DNA of 64,000 nt from Ostrinia nubilalis (GCF_963855985.1 NC_087099.1:12554001-12618000); one strand, 5' to 3'. Counted from the stretch's first letter, positions 11,201-23,065 are shown. A program made the numbers and translations. The notes: generated by a model from the sequence alone, not told the origin.

Positions 11201-13551
11201 TTGCCATTGCATTTCTAGTAAATGAAAGTGACCTAGATGTTTCCAGTAAGAGCTAAAGTGTCTGCTTTTGTGAACATGTCGGTGGCGCAGCGTGTTTTCC
11301 AGTTTTATTTTCGCCGCCAATTTATGTGACTCGTCTGGTGTAGTTATTGTAGCTGACAGTTTAATTAAAGTGGTTATAACTCAATTTAAAATTGCTTGCT
11401 TTTATAGCGAAGGCGTTGGTAATTACTTATTTGTATGTAATGAACAAACACAGGTATACTAAGACTAACTATTAGATTTTGCGAACTGATTGGTTTCCTA
11501 ATACACCTAAGAACTAGTCAATAAAAGCAACCAAGATTTTATTATTAAAAGAACTTTTTTGGATATAATAAATCTACAAGATTGATTCAGTGACTTACAT
11601 TATTTTATTTGTCGGTATAATATTGTGGGGGAGTTTAATGTATTAACAACACGCGGAAACTTCCACACTGGTGAGTGTTGTATGAGTAGAGAAAAGCACA
11701 ATGGAAATCGTTACATCAAATCATGAAAGTCATTAGGTACCAATTTTCAATTTCGTTACATGATAACAACTCTCAAACAAATTTTAAACATTAAAAATGC
11801 ATTTTGAAATTAACATCCTGAAAATAATTTCGATAATCTTTCCACAATATTTTGAAATAACCTGTCAGTGTTTAATACAGAGTGAATGTACTAAATAATA
11901 TGAAATGCTCCAAAAATATAATCCGTAAATACGATAAGCTGGCAGCTGTCATTGAGCCACGATTCTAATCCTCTCGAGAACGGTCCTTTTATGAAAGCCA
12001 GTGACTGAGCTCTTTATTGTTTTATGTGGAAAATACCTACGGACGGCAAATAAAAAGTTATTATTATTTGCGGAGATGTCAGTCGACTGAAAAAATATAT
12101 ATTTTTCTCAAAAATATATATTTTTTACTTTATTTTGTTAAATAATTAATGCATATGATACAGAAGAATTCTTTAATCACGAAGTGAACATAGTCACCTA
12201 CACATTAAATGAAGTAAACTCAAAGTTGTAAAAAGATAAAACGACAATAATATGCAAATTCTTGCGTGATCTTACGCAAACATGGCAAAGCATAAACATT
12301 TGGAATAAGAAAATTTTCTTTTCGAATTGACTTTCATTATTCGAGCACACAAAATCGGTATCTTCATTAATAAAATCAACTTAGAAGCGAATCACAAAAA
12401 TGCCACATAAAAGGAAAATCCAAGTAAGTAATCTCATTAGGAATTCTGAATAGAAATCATTAGTCGATCAAAAGCGACATTTCTACCTGTTATTCAACCT
12501 ATAAAGTGAATATGTAAATCAAAGTGGTCGCTAGAACTCCGAATAATTTCCGCAAATTGCCGACGTTCGCAAGTGTCCGTTATTTTCAAGAAAATCACCC
12601 CTATTTAATGGACGTGACATGCCACTTATTTTGCCACTTCTAAGGCTGCCATTAGGTATTATTAACTTCGATTGCAAAGTTAAATTGGCGTCAAGAAATC
12701 AATAAGCCATTTGTAAAACGGTAGGTATTAGTTAACTGCACAGGTAATGAAGTGTTACGATGGAAGTGGATGTTGTTCCGCCGCGTGTTTAGGGATGGAA
12801 AATGACCTAATAGAATGAATTCTCTAGAGAATTAAAACGTGAACGTATTACAGAGCCGTGTGAGTGAATGCTCATTTTGATGCATTCACGAGATATTTTC
12901 CTTGTGTTTCAGTTTAAAATTTAATTTTAGCTTTAGAGAATCCATTTTTTTTATAATTCTTAATAAAAATAATGTTCCTAGCGTATCGTATCACTTTAAT
13001 ACTCCAATTACTCAGCATTTCTCAACAATAAATAAGACAATAACATTGTAGGAGACAGAAACTGTCTTGCTCGGGCGCTCCGAATAAACTTATTACTCAT
13101 TTTGTCACCCGCATCCCGGGGCAGACAGCTGGAACATGTGACTAAACGAAGCAGCAGTATAGAAGCTGTATGGCTTTTGCGATGTAAAATTTGATCATCT
13201 CCGCCCGTCGTTTAAGCTTATGTCCAGTTAACGTTAGTGTTGTTCGTAGATTAGTGTGCATCGAGTTGAAGAATTTTATCGATAAAATAAAATACTAACC
13301 TAACCTAACCTTAACCTATCAATTTTAATTATTAACTTCAGTTCGACAGTTCTCATTTAGTATCAACAATTTTGTATAACTTCAGACATAAATGTTATAC
13401 TTTCCTTAACCTGATGATAGTCATTATTTATTGATGCACTAGTTAATGGGTCGTCGAGAGTCTGAACTTTTCATTTTCATTCTTGATTTACGAATCTTCC
13501 AGTTCCAGATGTTAAAAAAGTTAACATTTTTTTCGCCATAGGAACCTACAC
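8240..13551. other. Long intronic stretch, no confident gene
   Basis: AT-rich sequence without convincing coding frames, apart from the weak - strand exon candidate near 10 kb. It holds a 24-bp RTE-tail scrap at 10999-11022. A fragment at about 10440-10545 (GCTAAGAACGGATTTTATGA onward) is related to the GACT-repeat family at 47.9 and 53.7 kb. A TAGC/GTAG-rich patch lies at 10160-10250 and an A/T palindrome at 12091-12127. Confidence 0.45.
9943..10011 (-). other. Weak exon candidate on the - strand
   Basis: Read on the - strand, ATATATTTCAG precedes about 67 bp ending before GTAGGT, giving an acceptor and donor of good form. Two of three frames are open through the segment. It lies downstream, in the - direction, of the better candidate exons at 26.7 and 17.8 kb, so it could belong to the same antisense gene. 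No domain is recognisable. Confidence 0.25.
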
Positions 13552-13554
13552 TTA

Positions 13555-13754
13555 GGCTGGGTTGCACCATCTTATTTGAACTTTGACAAACGTCAAAAAT
13601 CTGTCAAACTTTTTTCTTTTTTTCTGTAAGACTTTTTGTTAAATCCGTTTGTACAATTGTTTGTCCTTGTTTTATCCCTAATAAAAAAAAATCCATACAA
13701 AAAACACCGGTTCTCGTTAAAGTTACGGTCAAAGTTAGGTGGTGTAACTCAGCC
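13555..13754. mobile_element. MITE, TWA-target family (copy 1)
   Basis: Terminal inverted repeats GGCTGGGTTGCACCA and its complement near AACTCAGCC enclose about 200 bp, flanked on both sides by TTA. The inner parts contain TTTGACAAACGTCAAAAATC and a TTAAAGTTACGGTCAAAGTT block shared with copies at 24190, 49878 and 61757. The 3-bp TTA/TAA target is typical of PIF/Harbinger-related MITEs. This copy carries about 80 bp of extra internal sequence. Confidence 0.8.
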
Positions 13755-14146
13755 TTAGTGACCAATGAGTTGAAATTCAAGTTTCATTTTGAGCGATTTC
13801 CATCAGCTACTTAAATGATTATTGATGAATAAAACTGTCTTCTCATTCCATTTCTCTAAAATTAATTTCGTTGTTTCATCGCTGATCCATCACGTTCGAT
13901 GTCTTTATTTGTTTATCGACATCGCAGCATCGATCACCGGCCTGCAGTGGCAGCTGCCGTAATTCGACAATTTCCTTTGCAATTAGGCCGCTGTGTCCCA
14001 ATTAATTCTGCTCCGGAATGGACGCAAATTGCTCACAAATGCCTCAAATTCGGTTTACCTGCATCGGTAGATCGCTAGCTGTTTGACTGATGAAGATATT
14101 CGACATTTGGTGACATCATAAAAATGGCTCGCTTAATTAGAAAATA

Positions 14147-14235
14147 CAGGGTGTCCCAAAATAAGGATGTCACATTGACGCATTGGACAAGTCCGTTTTT
14201 AAAAATAACTGACGTGCTAATATTGGGACACCCTG
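14147..14235. mobile_element. Short MITE with CAGGGTGTCCCA ends
   Basis: Terminal inverted repeats CAGGGTGTCCCA and TGGGACACCCTG flank 89 bp, with TA on both sides, as expected for a mariner-type target. The - strand frame across it has no protein similarity I can recognise. Confidence 0.75.
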
Positions 14236-14373
14236 TATAACAGTAAAATGCTTCTAAATGATAAATGTTACTAAACACGTCAATGTTATGATCATAAACA
14301 TCATGTTCGAATGTTAGCACATCAAGCTTAACTCTATGTCATCGTATAAAGTAGTAAATAGATGCTATCGTGC

Positions 14374-14706
14374 AATAAAAAAGTAAAAAAACTAAAACCC
14401 AACTACGACAAAAAACGACGCTGAAAAAGTATAAAACAAGATTTTCAGAATACTGAACTGAACAAAGTTGCTAATATAGTTGCATAGTAATTTTCATGTT
14501 TGGAAAACCGCAGTCACACGTTGTCAAAGTGCTACGGTAGGTAGGTACTCGTATATGTAACGTGTGACTACGCCTTTCCAAACATGAAAATTACTATGCA
14601 ACTATATTAGCAACTTTGTTCAGTTCAGTATTCTGAAAATCTTGTTTTATACTTTTTCAGCGTCGTTTTTTGTCGTAGTTGGGTTTTAGTTTTTTTACTT
14701 TTTATT
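14374..14706. mobile_element. Foldback element, about 130-bp arms
   Basis: The left arm (14374 to about 14507) and right arm (about 14573-14706) are near-perfect reverse complements, starting AATAAAAAAGTAAAAAAACT and ending in its complement. They are separated by about 65 bp. The outer 40 bp contain an ACCCAACTACGACAAAA motif. The inverse of a related motif appears at 15125-15170 (CTTTGCCGTAGTCGGGT), so the foldback probably derives from a larger family. Confidence 0.85.
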
Positions 14707-14729
14707 ATTTGTACTATTTTGGTGATAAA

Positions 14730-15172
14730 GTGTATTTGTGGCGCATAATATTACCAAAAGTTAAATTGATGAACTAATAAGTAGTAAAGAAGCTATGAAC
14801 GCATAGATGTGAATTATATGCAATCAGCCCATGAATACAGGTAAAGTCACAAGCAAATGCTAGTAATATATATATATTCAAAATGTACAAGTAAAGCGCT
14901 TTCAAATGATACCAAACACGGCATATTTATCTTAACTTTATTTTTTTACTCTCTATGTTTTGTCCGCTAGAGGGCGCCACATTAGATTTTGTGAAACCCC
15001 ATGTAGCCTATAACCAGCGGACAATTAAGACGCTTCTAATGATATGTCATTTGTCGAATTCTGATAAGTAGTTTAGAAGTTACGAGGGTACACATGAACA
15101 TACATACATACATACATACATAGCCTGTCAAAATCATAACCCTCCTTTTGCTTTGCCGTAGTCGGGTAAAAA
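14730..15172. repeat. Dispersed repeat fragment with CATA microsatellite
   Basis: This stretch ends with a CATACATACATACATA run (about 15098-15120), then TAGCCTGTCAAAATCATAAC and a GCCGTAGTCGGGT terminus resembling the end of the adjacent foldback. It has no coding capacity and appears to be the 3' part of a non-autonomous element. Confidence 0.5.
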
Positions 15173-15477
15173 TGGAGAGTTATGTGTCAACAGAACTACA
15201 GGCTATATCAAAATATTGGATTGTTTTATCTTACTAAACATGCGTGATTTATAATGAGTCATACAACATCCCCATAGCGACAAGTCCTTGCGTGTGCGGC
15301 CTCAATTACAGCCATCCTTTGTTCTGGCGTTTGTCACGCGTCCCGTGGTCAGCCTCATAATGCTTATATTTATCGGCTAATCACGCACCATCATGAAAAA
15401 CATTGTTATACGGGAAAAGAGCTTTAAATGTCACTGGCTGTTGTAACTTTATACTCGTAAAAAGACTAATAATGTGA

Positions 15478-15710
15478 ATAAATATCGGTATCCCACGTCT
15501 AAAAAAAGAAAAAAGTTAGTTTTACATTTTTGGGTGCAGTTTTGTTTACTCTACAGAAAGCTAAGTAGGAATAGATATCGGTATGGTCCCACGTCTAAAG
15601 AAAAAATAAAAGGGATACATTACACGCAAACCACGCAATGTTAGCATAAGGACGCAGTTTTACTTTACGGACGCGCTTTTACTCTATAGAAAGCTAATAA
15701 TAGCTTCGAT
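15478..15710 (+). repeat. Degenerate two-unit tandem duplication
   Basis: Two units of roughly 100-120 bp share ATATCGGTAT, CCCACGTCTAAA, a GCAGTTTT block and CTCTA[C/T]AGAAAGCTAA in the same order. Divergence and small indels suggest an old duplication. Confidence 0.55.
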
Positions 15711-16263
15711 AAACTTAATTAAAAGTTTGTGAATTTCATGATAATAGTATAGCACGAATTAGGTAACTTAGTAAAACTTGAGTAGTTTGGATTGTATTCT
15801 TCGTCTGGGTGCTAAAAGCGTTATGAATTAGTTATACTGAAATAAGTTGCAGCTAAAGTTACAGCCAATACTAACAGTAGATAATAATCAAACAACTTAA
15901 ACGCCACCCACCTAACAACAAAGTTATGTACAGTACAAACTACCTGAAGTACCTACTATTGTCGATGAATAGAAATATGTCTACGAGTTGATTTATTCAA
16001 GAAGTAATTAATATAATAAAATAAAATACCACATCCACCCACGTCGGAGTTTGCTACGAGCTACGAGAATTCGTAGCTATTTTTAACAAAATATTTTCTC
16101 GTATAAAATAATATCGTCGTAATCTTGGCACAAGTAAATTTAACATTGCGTAAATTCTTTGAAATGAATACGAAGCAGTAGTAAAGTAAAATTATGAGTA
16201 TGAATGAACTAGCCATAAAATTATATAGGTATAGAACTTTACTACGCTAGGTTAGTTTAAGTA
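15711..16263. other. No gene recognised
   Basis: AT-rich intronic sequence. I see no coding frame and no repeat boundary. Confidence 0.4.
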
Positions 16264-17006
16264 TAGCCTGACCAGGAACATAAAAACCCTGGCATAGAGG
16301 CGCGTCAATCGCATTTGATAGTGCAACACTGAGTACAGTCGTACCTGTGTTAAATTAATAGGCTAACTTTATGTATCAGGATTCAGGATTATGGGCTAAT
16401 TTGATATTTTCATAAATTAACCAAAAAATATTATTATAGGTAACCTGGTTTAAATAAATTAAATGAAACCATCAATCGAGTTAGTAGGATTTATTTTATT
16501 ATTCATCAATAATCAAATTCAGAACTTGAATATTCAACTGCAATGTTTGGTCATGAACGTTTCAAACTCGGTACTTCTTTCCCAATTCCATAAAATTCAA
16601 CACTTAGAAAGTGACAGAAAATTTTAAAATAGGTAATTGAAACAAACCACAGCTAATTTTCATAGTGGACTGTACTATACGATAAACATGACAGTCAATT
16701 TGACAACCTTTGTCGGAAACATTATTCAATGAAAATATTGTCCGAACCCTTAGTATTTCTCTTCGACAAATACTTTAACACATTGTGAACCACTTTTCTT
16801 TCACGACTATAAAAAGATTTTAGCAATTTAATTCACAAAATCAATTGCGCACATTTAAAATAAAGTTTGTTTACACTTTGACAGCAATAGACTGACATGC
16901 AAGGTGACATGTCAATGAAGTTTTCAGTTACTGTTGCCATTAAAAGAAATTAGTACCATTAGTTTTCCGCAACATGGCGAGGGTTTTTATGTTCCTGGTC
17001 AGGCTA
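16264..17006. mobile_element. Non-autonomous DNA transposon with 27-bp TIRs
   Basis: The left end TAGCCTGACCAGGAACATAA and the right end are inverted matches over about 27 bp (through AAAAACCCT), and both are flanked by TA. The element is about 743 bp and lacks a transposase frame. Its interior contains several TTTGACAG/TGACATGTCAA-like motifs. Confidence 0.8.
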
Positions 17007-17009
17007 TAA

Positions 17010-17675
17010 TTATGTATTAAAGTTATTTATTCTGTGGGTAAGTGGTCAATTACGGTGTACACACTCAAGTCACGAGTGTACACACAGTTGATTCGAATTC
17101 GGTGAATGAGTGCCAACTCATAACATATTCACCCTGTTTTCATTATGCATGCTATAACGACAATTGATTTCGGGGTTGGAAAATCTTTACATTAGGCGAA
17201 AATAAAGTAACTTGATAGTTAGCGATAAAGTAACAGAAAATTATCCTTCTTTTGTTTAATGGCAATATTAAAGAGGTTTGTTTGTGCCAATTTTTAGTGG
17301 ACATTGATATAACTATAACAATAGAACACAGTTGTTTTACTTCTATGACTTAGAAAATAAATGTTTGACTTAAAACTAATGCTCTTGTGTTTATTAACAC
17401 TTACGTAGTAGCCTTAATAAACGTCGCACCATTTCCGGACGAAAACAGCCGGAGCATATTTACAAAGTTAAGTGATTTTCGTCTATTCCCGCAGCACACT
17501 GCAAACACGCCGACTAATACATCACTGTCACGCGCATACACGTTCCACGCCGCAGCTCATCCTCATCCGCGATCTATCCAGTGCTATCCGGGTGTTATTC
17601 CTGTAGCGATAAGTGCTACATGCGTATTGCTCTACATAGGAGATGATTAACAAATCAGTAAATTAATCTACTTAC
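17010..17675. other. No gene recognised; one open + strand frame judged spurious
   Basis: A + strand frame at 17387-17650 and its - strand counterpart are both open in a locally GC-rich stretch (17500-17600). No domain or splice-bounded structure supports either. Confidence 0.35.
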
Positions 17676-17815
17676 TTCTTCCTCTTCTTTCGTGTGAACG
17701 GTGACTTCGACCAAAACTGTACGATCCCAATAATGTTCCATGACGTGGCCCTTGGGAGGTCTTCCATTGTACAGGACACAAGGCCCATTCAAGGAGCCTA
17801 TGGTCTGAAACTTTT
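17676..17815 (-). CDS. Candidate internal exon of an unrecognised - strand gene
   Basis: Read on the - strand, a TTATTTCAG acceptor leads into 140 bp that ends at GAAGAA before GTAAGT, an excellent donor. One frame gives a protein-like 46-codon stretch including GPCVLYNGRPPKGHVMEHYW and ending in Glu residues. A second frame is also open. Entry needs one base from the previous exon and exit is in phase 0. I do not recognise the family. It lies antisense within a PAQR4 intron. A chance open frame remains possible, but the two splice sites and amino-acid composition favour a real exon. Confidence 0.45.
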
Positions 17816-18048
17816 CTGAAATAATTGGTGGTTTATGTTTCAGTACTTTTTTGTTGGGCCAGTCCTTATTTTCTTACTTCAATATTAATTATGCTTTAAA
17901 ACTCGTATTTTAAGCTTGAATTTAATAAGACAAAAACTAAACAGACCTCTTTTTCCAACCATAAAGAGTCGTAAATCACTGTCAAGCGCATCTACAGCAC
18001 CTATTTTTTTAAACTGTCTGAATTTATCAAGATTTACTCTACGCTTGT

Positions 18049-18090
18049 CCAGCAGTGGATGTCATTTGGCTGAAACGAACGAACGAACGA
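18049..18090 (+). mobile_element. Minimal 42-bp RTE LINE insertion with 13-bp target duplication
   Basis: The 42 bp run from CCAGCAGTGG through TTTGGCTGAAACGAACGAA, which is only the last codons and GAAC tail of the RTE-type LINE. They are bounded by perfect direct repeats ACTCTACGCTTGT at 18036-18048 and 18091-18103. The structure fits target-primed reverse transcription that stopped after a few dozen bases. Confidence 0.85.
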
Positions 18091-18553
18091 ACTCTACGCT
18101 TGTTTGGTCGGTTAAAAAATCTGCAAATTAATAAAATTTTGGTCTTTTTCTCTCCACAACGTTATATTTTGGCGTGCCTATGTTAAAGTCCTAAATTCAA
18201 ATAATAACCCCTGGCCGTGGATTTATTAACTTTGTTAACTTAATCGCGCAAGAGTCGTTACGTTTGCAGGCTGTCTGCAAAATATTAAACGTCTTTTACG
18301 CAGTTATGTTACGGCGGGATTACGGCCATAACTTCACACAGCGTAGCAAATATTTTCATGGGTACACAAAGGCATTTTCTGTATTTTCTGACTGACGCCT
18401 GGGTATTCACGATAAACGAAGTATAATTATCTTCCATCCTCCTACTATAGGTTGACTTCAGGGCTTTCATTTTATATTATCCAAGGCTTCATCTATCTCC
18501 TACAATACTATAGTAATGCAGTAACTATTAGGAAATCGTAGTCCAGCGATCTT

Positions 18554-18780
18554 TCATCATCATCATCATCATCATTTCAGCCATAGGACGTCCACTGCTG
18601 CTGAACATAGGCCTCCCTCAATGCTTTCCACGTTGATTGATTGGTAGCGGCCTGCGTCCAGCGCTTCCCTGCTACCTTTACGATGTCGTCGGCCCACCTT
18701 GTAGGTGGACGTCCCACGCTGCGTTTTCCGGTACGATCTTTACAACTCTCGCTTAATATGGACCTTTACGAACAATGGGC
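18554..18780 (-). repeat. RTE-type LINE 3'-end fragment
   Basis: It begins with a CATCATCAT run and TTTCAGCCATAGGACGTCCA, the inverse of the RTE LINE 3' end. It continues through TACCTTTACGATGTCGTCGG, corresponding to the conserved C-terminal coding region of the LINE on the - strand. Frames are broken. Confidence 0.75.
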
Positions 18781-19521
18781 ATCGCCTTCTGACGTATCAC
18801 CACAAAAGTTACCCATAAAATGCTCCATCCAACTTATCTGGCCTCGAAACAAACTTCCATTCCAGCCTACAAAATCGTATTACCCTCAGAACAATGCATA
18901 GAAAATTTATGTGAAGCTGGCGAAAGAAAACTTCGCGCTACGAGAAAGTTTCGTTTTGTTTTTCTTAGCCTATCCACAGTAGTTAAAGTTTTCTTTGCAG
19001 AACAGATTTCCATCAATTATAAACCACCTGTTTAGATAATAGTTACCAAAGTTTTAGCAACTAAAATGAAGAAAGCTTTAATCTGATTACTTTGGGTCTA
19101 AAATTTCTGAGCTATTTAATATAGATGAGACCTAAGAAAATGTTATATTTTGTCGTAAAAAAAGTCTTAAATGGTTAGACTAAGAGCTGGTGAACGCCAG
19201 ACCTACGTCATTTTATATGTATAAAAGCTGAAAGTTTGTCAGCGTATGCTCCCATTTAGGATAGAATGTTGGTGAATCATGAAGTTTGGGTCATCGTGGC
19301 TTTGGCAGCTATTCTAAAAAAACTGTCTGGCAAGGAGTTGGAACTTTCAAAACTGTCTGGCTGATGTCAATGTGGAAACAACTTCTAATCATTGCCCAAA
19401 TATTATACATAAAAATCAGATTTTATGCACCGAATTCCAGTCCCCAGCTGATAACGATGTTTTTTGTCTTTTGCAGATGGGATACATGACCTGATGATAA
19501 TAATGACTTTTTCTTCCGCAG

Positions 19522-19740
19522 GTGTATCGCTAGTGTATATGATAATGGTGCTGCCAGGCCTGCTGCCGTGGGGTGGCGGCGGCTCCTGGTTCCTGTCGCT
19601 GTGCCATCTACTGGGCGCGCTGGCGCCGTGGTGCGGCTCCTTCCTGTACCACCTGTTCATGAACCACACGCGCGGCGAGGCCATGTACCATCGCCTGCTG
19701 CAGCTGGACATGCTGGGCATCTGGGTCAGCCAGAGTATAG
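19522..19740 (+). CDS. PAQR4: PAQR4 internal exon (first visible)
   Basis: A CTTCCGCAG acceptor precedes 219 bp, and ATAG|GTCAGT is the donor. The exon starts with the last two bases of a codon and ends with the first base of the next. It encodes transmembrane segments near the N-terminal half, including the family motif CGSFLYHLFMNH (Ser and His of the PAQR metal site) and LLQLDMLGI (the conserved Asp). The order and wording match vertebrate PAQR4 better than other PAQR members. PAQR proteins are seven-transmembrane membrane receptors or hydrolases; PAQR4 has been linked to ceramide metabolism in mammals. GC content is far above the flanks. The preceding exon, which should encode the N-terminal LHNE-type motif, was not found in the window. 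Confidence 0.92.
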
Positions 19741-19787
19741 GTCAGTGCACGACTGTTAGACAATAAAAAGTTAAATTTCGTAATATA

Positions 19788-19899
19788 TTCCTGTACCACC
19801 TGTTCATGAACCACACACGCGGCGAGGCCATGTACCATCGCCTGCTGCAGCTGGACATGCTAGGCATCTGGGTCAGTCAGAGTATAGGTCAGTGCACGA
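19788..19899 (+). pseudogene. Partial tandem copy of PAQR4 exon plus donor site
   Basis: These 112 bp repeat 19641-19752, that is, the second half of the PAQR4 exon, its donor and the first 12 intron bases, 147 bp downstream. Only three bases differ (in Thr, Leu and Ser codons), all at third positions and all synonymous. The front half of the exon is absent. An AAAAAG before the copy would keep frame if used as an acceptor, but it lacks a pyrimidine tract. Probably an inert duplication; an alternative exon is possible but unproven. Confidence 0.85.
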
Positions 19900-20080
19900 T
19901 TTTAGCGCCCAAGACAAGTTAGAACCCATATCAGATTGGTCGACTCGAGATCCAATGAACGCTGGTTCGAACCCACTGCCGCATGACTATTGCGGTGAAC
20001 CCGCTCGTAATACAAGCATATTTTATATTTAGCTTACCACGAGGGGTTTATGGGACTACTCGTATTAGTAATTTGTGCAA
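19900..20080 (+). repeat. SINE-like repeat with B-box-like motif
   Basis: It contains GCTGGTTCGAACCCACTGCC (a B-box-like core) followed by ATTGCGGTGAACCCGCTCGT and ATACAAGCATATTT. A related copy at 48965-49090 shares ATTGCGATGAACCCACTACT and ATACAAGAATATGTTTAGCA. The pattern suggests a tRNA-derived SINE family. Confidence 0.55.
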
Positions 20081-20096
20081 TACAAGCTACTATACG

Positions 20097-20173
20097 GTAA
20101 GGTCATGTACCACCACCTGCTGCAGCTGGATATGCTTTAAATATAGGTCAGCCAGAGTATAAGTCAGTGACTG
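20097..20173 (+). pseudogene. Second, decayed partial copy of the PAQR4 exon
   Basis: The segment with GGTCATGTACCACCACCTGC, CTGCAGCTGGATATGCT and AGCCAGAGTATAAGTCAGTG aligns to the last part of the PAQR4 exon and its donor. It has substitutions and a TAA in the former reading frame, so it cannot code. It is older than the copy at 19788. Confidence 0.75.
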
Positions 20174-20179
20174 ATGACA

Positions 20180-23060
20180 ACCAAGACAATTAGCACTTCT
20201 ATTCGAAGCCCCTAAGGCTTGATTTCGTCTTACGGTGACGTCGGTCGCGTAAGTCTCTGATGGAATACGGGTACTTGATGCCAGGAGCGCAGTGGGGTGC
20301 CTAATAAAGTCAATGATATTTGTCACGCCAGCGTAGAAGGCAATCAAGTCTAAGAAAGCTCATGAAAATTGGATAAAAAGCAGAAACAGTCATAAAAGTC
20401 ATTTATTTTCTGCAAATATATAATAATAAAGCTTTTATTACATATTCCAGTATTACTTTAGTCCTAGGGAAGCTTTTCGTATTCATTCAAGTAGGTAACT
20501 CATCATGAAATCATTCCTTCGGGAAATCCCTTGCCTTCTATACTCTTTGATAATCAAAGAACTAAGTGAAATCTGTTATTTCGTGAAATACTTAGATACA
20601 TAATAGAACTTGAATGTTCTTGGAACTTGCCTAAAACGGATGAGACGAGGAAAACGAAGAAAACGCAAATTGCTTCTTTTTCAACTTAACGACTTAGTTT
20701 AGTTCAGTTGTGTGAGGAAACACCAGACTGATTACTAAAGTTAAATTAATCCAACTTTAGCAACAGCCTAACTTACTCATTTATTAACTGACGCTGAAGA
20801 CAAAATGCTTACACTTTTTGAGAGATCAACCGTAAGCAGCTAACCAAAACTAGGCCACGTGGTTCCTAATTTTATTTCAAAGGCTTTTTCTATAATAGAA
20901 TAGGTATCTAAAAATAAATAGTAATAAGTCTATTTTTAATATGACCTTAATTAAGCCATTTTATAAAGTAAAGTAAAGCGAACCCGGATAAATACAAAAG
21001 TAAAGGAAGTAATGTTTTGTTATGGAAATATCATCACAATTTTGGGGAGAAGGAAATTGAAGGAATACAAGAATATAACACGACATGGGTTGCTACGCAC
21101 AAGAAAACGAGATGCCTACGTTTTGTGAATACGTTTTTATATTCTGAATAATCTGAATAAAATTGTCTTTACGCCCACGGGTTTATGTGAAATAAATGTG
21201 CGAAGTTTAGGGAAAGATAGTGTCCTCCAGTTTCTTATTATGAAAATGTTCAATGCAGTTCCAGTATGTGATACTCGTAGCTTAATTATTCACCTAAAAG
21301 TAATGTAACTAAAATAAGTTCCATTCGCAGAATATTACTAAACACAAGTGACAGTTATTGCAAAAGTACAAGATATTATTTACACCTTTACTATTTTAGT
21401 AAGCGCCCAGCCCGACCTGGTAAAGCTTTTAACGACTGCTGTTTATTACCTAAATATTATTTACTGCTGAGTTGCGTATCCAATAAAATTATTCATTTGT
21501 GTAGACAATTATTCATTTGTGTGTACAGTAGTGTGATACCTAAAGGGACGGTCTCTTTGAACTCTGACCTTCAGCACAATTGTTGCTTTTAAGTTCAGCA
21601 TTTAGCCGAGTGATTTACAACCATACATTATACGGCCCTTTCGAAGCGCCTAAATAATAGAATGCCATTAATTTTTGACTACTTGACGTGCAGTCGTTTA
21701 TCACTTATCCGGGAGGCCATTAATCTTCTCCATTAATTCGCTACTCGAGGAACATGCTCCAGATGCTGCGTCTTCGATAACTATGTAGAATTAATATGTC
21801 GTGTCAGCTCAGGGAAACAAGATGTATTCTACTCAATCTACCACTCAAAGTGAAGGTCTGGCAAAATACAAAGTACTAACTAATAGTGAATTTATAAACG
21901 ATGCCGCGATGTCACAATTAGGAACAATGAATTAAAACTTACAGGGCAGATATGTACCATCCTAGACTGCATCCCACTTAACATCAGGTGCGATTGTGGT
22001 CAAATAACTGCCTTGTTATTCATAAAAAAAACATTCGCTAATTATTTTCATAAATTCAAATTACGTTTTATTAGGTACGTATCTTTCAGTGTATGACTCA
22101 CCTCTTCATTTTTTTCTGTGAATTACAAAATAAATAGGTACGTTTTTACAACTATGCGTGCTTTAAACCTGAAGAACATTATCAACGTAGATTTAATATT
22201 TAATTAAATTAGGGCTTTGAACTCATTATACTGAGGGCACATGAAGGCACTCAAATTGAATAATTAAGCATTAATCAAGAGGATGACAGTGTAAAAGTTT
22301 TGTGATGTCGCTCATATGCCGTAGTAGGGATGAAACGTGTTAACGTAGTACTGTAACTACGACGTCGTAGAGTTGAAGCTACGCCGTAGCTGTGTTTCAG
22401 TTTTTCCACAATAATGCTAAAAAGCCTATAAGTAGGGTAATTTATTCATGTTGTAAGCATTAGAATGAGTCAGCTATTTCAACAAATACTTAGTTTACAA
22501 ATGAACAAAATTCCAACCACCTTGAAACCTTTCAAATTGAATTGAACGTGACTAAAAGCCACTGGGCTGGTAACAGGTGTTTTGATTTTATATAAAAATA
22601 TTTATTTAATAAATGGCATTCAATGATCGTAGCGACATTTAGTCAGTCTCTGTAAATATACTATACTTTCAAAACTATGAAAACAAAATCGCAAGGGAAA
22701 TCCCGTCTCGTAAATTGTACTAGCGTCGAAAAAGTAGAGTTCGTCTCTCGAGATAGCGGCTCGGAAGAAACATAAAAATATTATCAGTTACAACGTTACA
22801 TAAAGGCAATATCCACCGGTTTGGTTTGGCTCGAACCAAAAATATAATAGACATCTATCTGTAGTGTTGGGAACCGATAGGTCTAACCTTCTTATAAACT
22901 TGTCTTTGTTTTTATAGTACTTTTTTATATCTTTTAATACCTAAGCATACTTTTTGGTTTTTATTGTGTTTTGATAACTAAACTTTCTTGATTTTGATAA
23001 CAAGAGTTTAATTCCCGCCTGACACGCCCCAGCAGCTGTGTACATGTACGAGTAGTATAA
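20180..23060. other. Intronic sequence, nothing specific
   Basis: AT-rich sequence. The - strand frame at 20090-20347 overlaps the decayed exon copy and is spurious. A short tandem TTATTCATTTGTGTA repeat lies at 21490-21525, and a TACG/GTAG-rich patch at 22336-22392. Confidence 0.4.
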
Positions 23061-23065
23061 AACTA

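Noticed and set aside
13296..13312. Insect telomere-like CCTAA units
   Set aside because: Only about three units; too short to call an interstitial telomeric repeat.
18640..18901. 86-codon + strand frame
   Set aside because: It overlaps the antisense of an RTE LINE fragment, and the rest has no features.
19464..19521. In-frame extension upstream of the first visible PAQR4 exon
   Set aside because: CTTCCGCAG at 19521 is a clear acceptor and the upstream residues do not resemble PAQR4.
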